This document shows, in pieces, positions 22,826 to 31,730 of a DNA stretch of 64,000 bases. The translations under genes and the position numbers were made by a program. Source of the DNA: Sclerodactyla briareus. Lineage: Eukaryota; Echinodermata; Holothuroidea; Dendrochirotida; Sclerodactylidae. The stretch covers positions 1 through 64,000 of the forward strand of contig JAODTK010005650.1 of NCBI GenBank assembly GCA_026419785.1. The letters run 5' to 3'. Numbering within the stretch: position 1 is the first letter of the stretch; each line of letters opens with the position of its first letter. The notes under the pieces were generated by a model, which was not told the DNA's origin, made no database searches, and saw nothing but the letters and a program-made list of their open reading frames with translations.

Positions 22826-24757
22826 ACCAGAAAGCGAAACAGGATTAGTGATCCTGAATACTTATGATACTTTTTTAGCACATACACAAGGACAAATGGG
22901 ATATTGCACCAGCTCCTTATGGGCAACATAACGTTCTGACAAATTCACCTTTTCCCCAACCAATAGGGCTCCCATACTATTGATAAGGGAAGCTACAACA
23001 CTAAATTTCAAGATTCTCAGACTCTGACCTCTGGTGACCTCAGACGTTCTCTGACCTGACCCCAAAACAATAGGGTTCTAATTGTATCATCATGGGGAAC
23101 TACATACCAAGTATGAGCTTCAACCATCGGGGGCGCGAGTTCAGTCGTGTTTACAAGCAAAATTGGCCAAAAATGGACTCGGACACTAAATTTTATATTT
23201 TGACCAAAAATCACCCCCGACCTGAACCCCAAAACAATAGGTTTCATGTACTCCCCATAAGGAAGCTACACACGCACTCAACCTGATCAGACCAACCATT
23301 CTAGGACTTATGTGTTTACAAGGTTTTCATAATTTTTGACCACAAGTGACCCTCAGATGACCATGATACTGACCCAAAAACAGTAGGGGGTGATGAACGC
23401 ATCATGGGGAACACACCATACCAAGTATGAGCTTCATCCATCCGGGTGGGGTGAGTTATCGTGTTTACAAGCCAAAATTGACCAAAATATTGAATTTTCA
23501 AATTCTATTTTTGACTGAAATTCCCCCCCGACATGAACAAAAACAATAGGGTTTCCGGTACTCCCCATAAGAAAACTATACACCAATTTCAATCCTCCTA
23601 TCGACCAACCATTATCGTGTTTACAAGGTTTTCAGACTTTTGACCTCTAGTTTGACCTCTGACCTGACCCCAAAACAATAGGGTCATGTTACTCATCATG
23701 GGGAACACACATACCAAGTATGAGCTCCCTCTATCCCGGCGGGGTTGAGTTATCGTGTTACCAGCCAAATTGGGCAAAATATCGACTTTCAAGCGAATTT
23801 GAATATTTTTGAACCAAAATTCAACCACGGACCATAAAAACCCAAAACAATAAGATTCCTTACTCCCCAAGGAAAGCTATACTTAAATTTCACTTGATCA
23901 GACCCAACCATTCCTGGACGTAATCAGGTTTACCAGGTTTCGACCTCTGTTGCCCCTCGATTACTTCTGACCTGACTCCAAAACATAGGGTTCATGTACT
24001 CATCATGGGGAACACAACATACCCAATAATGAGCTTCATCCATCCGGGTGGGTTGAGATATCGTGTTTACAAGCCAAAATTGGCCAACATATTGACTTTC
24101 ATTTTTTTCTATTTTTTACCAACTCACCTGACCTGACCAAACATTAGGTTCCTGTACTCTCCATAAGACAGGTATACACCAATTTCAATCTGATCTGACC
24201 AACCATTCTGGACTTACCGTGTTTCATGTTTCAGATTTACCACCTCTGTTTTACCTTAGATGACCTCTTACTCTGACCCCAACTATAGGGTTCATGCACT
24301 CATCATGGGAACATACATACAAGTATGAAGCTTCATCTACCGATGGGGTAAGTTGTCGTGTTTACAAGCCAAAATTTTTGCCAAAATATCAACTTTTCAC
24401 AAATTTTTATTTTTGACTCAAATTCACTCCCGACCTGAACCAAAAACAATAGAGTCCCTGTACTCCCCATAAGGAAGCCATACACCAATTTCACATGATC
24501 AGACCAACCATTCTGGACTTAGCGGTTTACATGTTTTCAGACTTGCCTCTGTTGACCTCAGATTAGACCTCTACCTAACTCTAACTCCAAAACAATAGGT
24601 TCATGTACCATCATTGGGAACACACCTACCAATTATGGCTTCATCCATCAGGTGAGGTCTAGTTATCATGTTTACAAGCCAGCGTTACATCACACATACA
24701 CACACACCACTGTCCTGACTACATAGATTCCTCTGACTTCGTCAGGAATCAAAATAA
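22826..24757 (+). mobile_element. Array-H element, about six ~305-bp units, both ends visible
   Basis: The left end is 'aaaccagaaagcgaaacaggattagtgatcc', matching the left end at 12970-13000. The unit marker 'accaagtatgagctt' (diverged) recurs near 23104, 23421, 23711, 24018, 24318 and 24628, so the period is about 290-315 bp. The right end is 'aagccagcgttacat', a CA-rich microsatellite (24690-24712), then a hairpin with arms GATTCCT..GAC and GTCAGGAATC around the loop TTC (24726-24750). Units degrade mostly by one- or two-base indels. No open frame spans a unit. Confidence 0.75.
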
Positions 24758-25047
24758 GTTTAGGACATTCTTGCTTCAGGCTCCATTCAAAGTTGAGCTT
24801 TTTTCGATTTTTGTGCGGTTGCTGAGGCACTTGTAGTTGATTGTGTGTACTGATAGCAGCGTTTGAAATAGCGCTGGCAACTGGTGCACTATTTGGGGAA
24901 GAGTTTTTGGTGTTCAAACTGACTGCTATGCACTTTCAAAAGAGTGTAGCAATCTTGCTCATTTGAAGGAGCATTCGCGATGCTACAACCAACCTATTTC
25001 GAATGCTGACTGTAGGGCCACAATCTTCGAAAATCGAACGAGAAAGA

Positions 25048-25690
25048 GCCAAAAGGCTTAATGATCCTTGACTGATCACACTTGATAAGCTAGCATTGTC
25101 AAATTCATTTTTTAAGGGGTTCTTGTACGCCTCATAAGGAAGCTGATGCCCAATTTATCGTGTATGAGTTTTAAAACAATAGGTTGTATTGATATTGGGA
25201 ACCCCATACTAAGTTGAGCTTCATTATCCAGGTGGGTTCGAGGTATCGTGTTTACATCAAAATTTGCCAAATTATCAATGGCACTAATTTCAATTTTTAC
25301 CCAAATCTGACTCTGTTCACACCAAAAAACAATGGGGTTCTTCTGGTACTCTCCATCAGAAAGCTTGTATACCGAATTTCAACATGATCAAACCAGGCTT
25401 ATGGTGTGACAAGGTTGTCAGACTGATATCTCTTGACCTCAGATGACCTTTAAGACCCCAAGGCAATAGGATTATGTACTCAATATGGGGAACACATATA
25501 ACATGTATGAGCTTCATCCACCCAAGGTGGGAATTAGAATTGGAATTTTTCACAATTTCCAAACTTTTCCCAGCGCTGACGCCCAGCTCTCTCCTACACC
25601 AAAAAAGCATGCTGGCTTTTCATACTTACCATACGAAAGCTGCATCTAAATTTCAGCCCAACAGCTGTAATACGGCCCAGATCTAGTATG
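25048..25690 (+). mobile_element. Partial array-H element
   Basis: It begins with the family's left-end sequence 'gccaaaaggcttaatgatccttgact' and holds about two strongly decayed units (markers near 25207 and 25497). I could not find the microsatellite/hairpin right end; the copy seems truncated near 25690. Confidence 0.6.
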
Positions 25691-26072
25691 TGATGGAAGA
25701 AATACGAGCATGATCAATTCAATAATAAGTCCCAAATTATCCATATTCAGTGAGCGACCACATTGTAACAGAGACAGAAAGAGATCATTCCCTAAAGGGG
25801 AAGTCACACACAGGCTGAAAAACAGAAACAACTAGTCTCTCTACTAAGTCCCCCATACTATTCGGTCCTTTGTACTTGCCTAATGGCCATGGTATCTGAC
25901 CCAACGCGATCGATCGGGGAAAATGTGCAGCATTCACGTTGCCAGTGTACATAATGTCATCTTCAGTGTGGTGAATATATAATATTGAATTTGATTGCCA
26001 GCAATAGACCCGCTACGCTGCATGCAGCATACGGGCAGTAGCGTGAATATTGTGCAAATTCCACCATTTTGT
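25691..26072. other. Non-coding stretch, nothing recognised
   Basis: Short overlapping frames only; no repeat family identified. Confidence 0.4.
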
Positions 26073-26927
26073 TCACTGCGCCCTAACAGTTGACCTATCA
26101 TGTAACGTAAAGAGTAGTGGGTCATTACCTTTGGCTGCAGCCTGACCAGTGGGGGAGGGTAGGGGGGAGGGTCTTAGGGTGGGCATGGGGATAGGCACTA
26201 AAATTTTGGAAGGATGCGATGCAATGTGAAAAAAAAATTTGCGCAAACCATGTGACATGTCCAAAAGGCATACCGTCCGCACAAGGTTTATGTAAATGTC
26301 GCCATGTGCGTTGCCAAACAGGCCAGTCCACACATTCACAGAATCACAGTGAGCATGTGACTGAATGCGTACAACAGGAATGTTGGATGAATCTGGGGAA
26401 CATTCGTGCGAAGAGAAGATAGATTCTGCGACACAGCAGGTGCAGTGGCAAATCATGCACCCATGACAAGGCTCTTGTGAAATTTTTGGGAATGAACGGC
26501 CATAGGACAACTCACCGTGTGAATTGTACTTGCATGCACAGTGCAGACATATGCATATGTACTCGCTTTGTGTACAGCAGTGAATCCGTGCACCGGCACG
26601 GCCACTCACTAATGGGGGCACAAGCTGGAAGGCTAGGCCTATACAATCCCCCCCAAAAGTAGTAGGAACAAACCCCACGTACAGCAAAGCCCCTCGGCCC
26701 CCGATTGGAATGTGATAGTGTATTACCACCCTAAAGAACATCTCCCCAACATTGAAACGGGGGGGGGGGGGGTTAAAAAACAGGGGGGGGGGGGTTGCAT
26801 GGCCTTCGGGTCCCGAATATGACGGTCCCAGCTCAGTAGTTTGGGAGGATTTGTGCTTGTGCCCACAATTTTTGCGGGGGGGATTGTAGGTGTTGTAGGT
26901 ATGCAATGATGATGAGAGAGACGTCAT
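26073..26927 (-). CDS. Unexplained 284-codon open frame
   Basis: This is the longest open frame in the window. The product would be His/Cys/Pro/Ser-rich, with no signal peptide, clear membrane segment or recognised domain; cysteines cluster mid-protein (CHGCMICHCTCC). It includes Pro runs encoded by G-tracts at 26760-26795 on the plus strand. In DNA of this composition an open frame this long is improbable by chance but not excluded in a 64-kb window read in six frames. It has no evident promoter, homologue or splice context. It could be an orphan gene, a transposon remnant or chance. Confidence 0.2.
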   Translation of the reverse strand: MTSLSSSLHTYNTYNPPRKNCGHKHKSSQTTELGPSYSGPEGHATPPPLFFNPPPPRFNVGEMFFRVVIHYHIPIGGRGALLYVGFVPTTFGGDCIGLAFQLVPPLVSGRAGARIHCCTQSEYICICLHCACKYNSHGELSYGRSFPKISQEPCHGCMICHCTCCVAESIFSSHECSPDSSNIPVVRIQSHAHCDSVNVWTGLFGNAHGDIYINLVRTVCLLDMSHGLRKFFFHIASHPSKILVPIPMPTLRPSPLPSPTGQAAAKGNDPLLFTLHDRSTVRAQ

Positions 26928-27239
26928 CGTATGTCATAGTATAGAGTTGCAAGGTGGAATTTGAGCTCCTTCGTCATCCAGTGCATAAAAATGTTGCAAT
27001 AAGCTGGACAACTAAAATACAAAAGAACTGTGGTTCTGTGCCGCAGTCGGGAATGCATTTTTTATTTTGCGGGGACTTTGGCACCGTCCTAGGACTGAAA
27101 GTTACTGCGTCAGCAGGCGTGAATTGCGATTTTGTATTTGATAAGATTATTTGAACATAATAAGTATTATCTTTCAAATTAGCCTAACTGACACGTAGTC
27201 TGTACATAAGAAAATCACACCAAATTATTTTTAATTCCT

Positions 27240-27490
27240 TGACTTTATCAAAGGGATCTATGCATTCATGGACATTGTGTGTGTGTCTGATGTGTGGGTG
27301 TTTGTTGATATGACGCCTGGTTTTTTAACACGATAACCGGACACCCCACCTTGGTGAATCAAGTTAATACTTGGTAGGGGGTTCCGCCATAATAAGTACA
27401 TGATCACTATTGTTTTAGGGTCAAGCCCAAGGTCATCTAAGGTCAACAACTCAAGGCACTCAAGGAATTACTGAGCCTCTTGGCTTTTTA
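27240..27490 (-). mobile_element. One-unit array-H element in inverse orientation
   Basis: Read on the minus strand it holds, in order, the family left end ('agccaagaggctcagtaattccttgag', about 27487-27461), a single unit ('tgaccttagatgacctt', 'aaaacaatag', 'catgtacttattatgg', 'taccaagtattaacttgattc', 'ggtgggg', 'ttatcgtgtt'), 'ccaggcgtcat', a CA microsatellite, and the diverged hairpin 'agatccctttgat..gtcaaggaatt'. It is thus a complete miniature with one repeat instead of six, which fixes the boundaries of the family. Confidence 0.7.
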
Positions 27491-28219
27491 GTTGGTTTGT
27501 TGTTAGGTTTTGAGCTACGGAGGTTTCGGATTGATTGAGTGAAATGTGTGCTTACTGCCTAGCCGAGATGGATCGTAAAAGTGTTTTTTATAGACAAAAA
27601 AAATATATGCGTACACAAATTGATTTGGGGTATGGGCAGGTCATTCTGCTAATTAATGCCACAAACCTTTTGGAAGTAGATAGGTGCAGCCAGATCAAGT
27701 ACCCTGTTACCATATGCTTGGCTAGCGAATGTGTATAGGCTCCAGCTAGTAGTTGCACCAGTGGTGGAAAGAGTGGTTTAGCCACAGGGTTCTAAGTCTG
27801 CACCCACACTGGCCAAGCTTTCTCAACTCATGACTTCGAAAACTTGGTTTTTAAAATTCAATGCACATGTTCTTGGCTTTTCATTCCGAAGTTTAATGAC
27901 TTCAAGATTAAAATTTGTTGCATATCCACTTGTGTTTGTTCAATCTCATTTTTGGGACTTTTAAACCTTATTGTCTCATAATTATATAAATGACACCTGT
28001 AGCTAGTCATAATGACTAGCTGTTGTAGCATGGGGAAGACAAAACAAAATTATGTATGTATTTAAACACTGGTATTCAAACAAATTTAGCTAATGTATGC
28101 CCGGGCCTCGGCCTCGAGGGGTGCGGCTGGCCTCGGATATTGTTAGCGGGACTCGACTACAAAACATGGCTGTTCAAAACGTTTGTTGCCAGTGAAAGCA
28201 TCCCCTCACTTGTGGCTAC
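27491..28219. other. Non-coding stretch, nothing recognised
   Basis: No exon or repeat family recognised. The 67-codon plus-strand frame at 27535-27738 has no supporting context. Confidence 0.4.
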
Positions 28220-28404
28220 CTTGCAGCTTCGGTAGAATAGGTCATTGCCTTTGGTGGTCGTGCTGAAGTAGCGTGGACTCGGCTGGGGGTAGCTGTAGTG
28301 TTTGTAGTCGTAGCGGTAGTGTGTTTGACAGGAGTTGCCTCAGGTTGTTTTGTAGGGTTAGTGGGAGCATCTATGGCCGGTGCATGGAGCCATTTCTCAG
28401 GGAT
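28220..28404 (-). CDS. Candidate exon, Thr/Pro-rich
   Basis: A long pyrimidine tract ('tttgtttgttcttttctttcttccacgcag') ends in AG at 28406-28405. The exon then reads IPEKWLHAPAIDAPTNPTKQ, PEATPVKHTTATTTNTTATP and ends in YSTEAAR at a possible donor CAAG|GTAGCC (GT at 28219-28218). The frame alternatively meets a stop (TAG) at once, so this could be a terminal exon. The Thr-rich stretch would suit an O-glycosylated or disordered region. It lies on the same strand as, and upstream of, the RS-rich locus; whether they belong together is unknown. Confidence 0.5.
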
Positions 28405-29460
28405 CTGCGTGGAAGAAAGAAAAGAACAAACAAAGAAACAAACAAAATGGGTAGAATGAGAAAAATGTTTGTAACTAAGGGAGGAAGGGGGTGACACATC
28501 AGTTGATGCAATAACTTAAGGAGGGTCTAAGATCGAGGCGAAGGTTAGCTATGTTACCATAGCAAAGTATGTGGCACCAAGCCTCTGTCTAAAGCATACA
28601 CCTAACAGGCCACAGACCTGATCACACTGACCGAGATAAGACAAACTGGTAAAGTTTGTGTCTGAAATGGGTTGCACATCTTGCGGGGGGATGGGTGAGG
28701 ATATCAGTGTTGAGTCTTGTCCAGCCATCTGAGGTCGATCCCAGAGGCGAGTTCCTCACCTTCGGAGTTTTGAGTATGAGTCCTCAAAAATTCCGAGTTG
28801 AGTCAAGTCCAAGACCTTGCTGTCCGAGCCCGAGTTAAGAGTCCCCGAGTCCGTCCCTATTACAACGGGCATTAGCAGAAAAATATCTGGTATTAGGCTC
28901 AGAAGTTAGTTGTTTGCATCACCCCTGCAAACGAGTATATTGTTATGTTGCACATTTATCCCAATGCAAAATTTTAGGTTTTCCATACCTGTTTTAAAGT
29001 TAGAGATGTCATCAAGAATGTTCATAACAATAGCCGTGTAAATGCAAAATTGCATTGCGGCAGTGCCAAAACTAATCAAATGAATGCCCTAAACAACTAC
29101 CCTTTCAAGGATATTGTTTCTGTGTGGTGCTTGAACCTGGACTCGGAACCGTTTGAGTTGAGACCAGTCCTTTCGAAACCGTTCGCGATACTAAAGCCAG
29201 ACTCGAGTCCTCCAACCCTGGCGGATATATACCCCCCACTTTTTGGCGGTGCTCCCAGTGACAAAGTATTCACACAATAATCCTGGTTCAAAGGCCATCA
29301 TCCCCTCCACTTTTCCACATGAATGTGCTCCACTTGTGTTCGATATGAGTCTGGTCACTGGTCAGTCAAATTTGCATGATTTCATGAATGAATGGACTTG
29401 ATTCACTGGATGATCGATACAGTTATAATTAGTAGCTTCAATAATGAATCTATCAATTCT
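28405..29460. other. Intron-like or intergenic DNA
   Basis: No exon recognised. Several 'gagtc/gactcgag' motifs recur around 28700-28860 and 29130-29210, suggesting a decayed internal repeat, not defined further. Confidence 0.3.
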
Positions 29461-29470
29461 AGCTTGCCGC

Positions 29471-29526
29471 CGTTGAACGTGTACACGTTAAACGAACGGA
29501 TTTTTTTTTTTTTTTTTTTTTTTTTT
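29471..29526. repeat. Palindrome followed by a T26 tract
   Basis: At 29471-29494 a 24-base near-perfect palindrome is centred on AACGTGTACACGTT. After 'aacgga' an uninterrupted run of 26 T follows (29501-29526). The right half of the palindrome (CGTGTACACGTTAAACG) recurs at 30961-30977. Confidence 0.85.
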
Positions 29527-31100
29527 CGCCGTGTAACGTTTACAATTTTCCGTAAGTGTAAAACGGAAGTGGGGAAATCCTTGAGGACTTCCCCCACACT
29601 GTGTCACCCAATAACGAAAAATTGTCTTGCCACACTGTGTTCAGTCTTAAAAGAATTCCACTGACGTCCGTTATTATCCAGGAACCAGGACTATTGCAGT
29701 GTGCCGCACAGGATCGCAAGTGATGTAGTGTACACTGATTCTCTCGCAGGAAATAGCAATGGCGAGCGGACCGACCAAAAACTTTTTTCAAACTTTTTTC
29801 AATTTACGATATTTCAGTACGTATTGAAAGTACTGATTGCGGCAGTTGAATGGTTCGGACAGCACAACGGTTCTCTAGAATTTGTCAATTTTCTAGACAA
29901 TGTAGCTAGCGTGAAAAGTATTCGCGTTTTTTTAAAATCATTTCATTTGTAACGGTCGGGGGTTAACCAACGAGCCCTTCATGGCGATCAAGATTGCTTA
30001 CTGTGTCCGCGGCGTGGCAGTCTGGCACGCGAGACCATTGGCACGGGTGTTCGTTACGGCAAACAATACACTGAAAAAGTGAAGTGGTCAAAGATTATAC
30101 GCTTGTAGAGAGATATAAGCGGGCCATGCCAGAATGTGACCGTAATGCTGTTAGCGGATCCAGCATCTTCGGCTTCCTAAAAAAAAAAAAAAAATAATTC
30201 GGCATATTTTGCTTGCTTTATTGGTCAGCTCATTTTTCCGCCGATTAAAACAGCGTCTCTTATTGGCCTGCCCGCCTGGCACCATGCACTAGGCTGGGTA
30301 TCGAGCGAACTTAAAACGCTCCCTTTTACGGCCCAAATTTGTTCTCGTCTCTCTATATCAGTTGGATTCAGCTGATCGGTACGAAGGCCCCCGCGTTGTT
30401 TGCGAGCCGACAAAGCTATTTTGTCAAGGCCCACTCGCTTGCGCCGTTTTCGATCCTGTTCAACTCAGATTTTGCACACTATTGACCCGCTGTTTTCAGC
30501 CATTTAAAGGGGTCCAATAATGTTCGTGGTTTGTTCTGTTTTCAGTCTGTCTTTGAAAATCATTTGAGGAAGCATATTTTCTCTTTTTTCCGACGAAAGT
30601 TGAGGTTTAAATGTTTTTTTGGAATTCTGATGCGCGTTCTACAATGGTTTCCACGATTTTTCAGTTTTCCGCATCGCGGAAAATAATTGGCCCTACTGTA
30701 GGATATCATTACCACGTGTAGTAGGCCTACTGTGTATGTTTCGCGTGAGTTTGACAAGACGAAAGTTGCGCACAACAAAATGGAGATCGTAATACTTGTC
30801 AGGGACTATACTATTGAACCCATATTCGTCAGTTTCGCCGCATATACAAACAATACACAGTCGATAAATTGGCGTAACACACCACACAGTTTGCTGCATG
30901 ATAGCCGGTTACCGTTCGGGAGGAATCGACCATGTAATTCAGATCCGAATGGTCGCTATCCGTGTACACGTTAAACGGTTGAGATACACACGTCTTAACG
31001 TTTTTTTCTTAATCAAAAATGTGGGAAACCGACAAGCCTATCACATTCGAAACACTTTTCAGGCTGTGTCTTGCCTCAGTGCACACGTGTGTGTGTCACA
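29527..31100. other. CpG-richer block, possible promoter region or transposon
   Basis: By eye CpG is more frequent here than in the flanks ('gtccgcggcgtggcagtctggcacgcgag' at 30007, 'tcggcgg', 'ggcgcaagcgag'). It is bracketed by the two CGTGTACACGTTAAACG copies (29478 and 30961). No frame is convincing: 29701-29952 on plus and 30225-30434 on minus are open but featureless. It could be a CpG-island-like promoter for a flanking gene or an unclassified mobile element. Confidence 0.3.
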
Positions 31101-31499
31101 CTTCAGAAATTTGATGCGCAAAGGTTTCTAGGGCCAATTTTTGCCATTTTGTGAAAATGTGCAAAATGCTTTCCTTCCTTCAGTTCAAATCTGAATATCT
31201 TACATTTGACCCCAAAACACGTGTGCACAAAGTGTTTGCTAAGCTCTTTCTGAACTGTTGTTTAGGCAAGATGAGAACAAAATGTAGTAGGTCCAGAGAA
31301 TAATGTCAACTGTAGGCGAAGCAGTTTGCATTTCACAAAATGGTCACAATTTTCTCTGGATGCCCTTTGACCATAATTTTTTTTAATACCACAGATGACC
31401 CTCACTTGGTCATATGACTCGGTGCCATCATGATCCATTTAAGGGGATAATGTCGGGGAACTAAACATAGCGGCCCATTAAGTCAATGGACGTATGTGT

Positions 31500-31730
31500 A
31501 TGCAGCACTTTACCGATGATACCCCCATCATAGAAAAGGTACCCCCACTGGAGGGTGTAGTGGCAGCAGCACATCACCGATTGTACTAGACTCCCTCACA
31601 GGCCCCCATCCAGCCATGGGTGGAGGGAACCAATGGAGATTGGGCGCCTCGCTCAAGTGCTAATCAGTCCCTTGTGGGCTTTGAACTCACAACCATCAAT
31701 CAGCAGGCTAGAGCTTAGCTAATCCGATCT
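31500..31730 (-). mobile_element. tRNA-derived SINE
   Basis: On the minus strand an RNA polymerase III A box TAGCTAAGC (31721-31713) is followed after 26 bases by a B box GTTCAAAGC (31686-31678). The non-tRNA body 'ggcgcccaatctccattggttccctcc', 'gtgatgtgctgctgccactac' and 'ggggtatcatcggtaaag' comes next. Both boxes fit the consensus and the body follows directly, as in a SINE and unlike a functional tRNA, which would lack it. Tail and target duplication were not resolved. Confidence 0.7.

Noticed and set aside
12975..24757. CRISPR-like or prokaryotic repeat system
   Set aside because: Repeats are long, degenerate, without unique spacers, and sit in clearly eukaryotic DNA.
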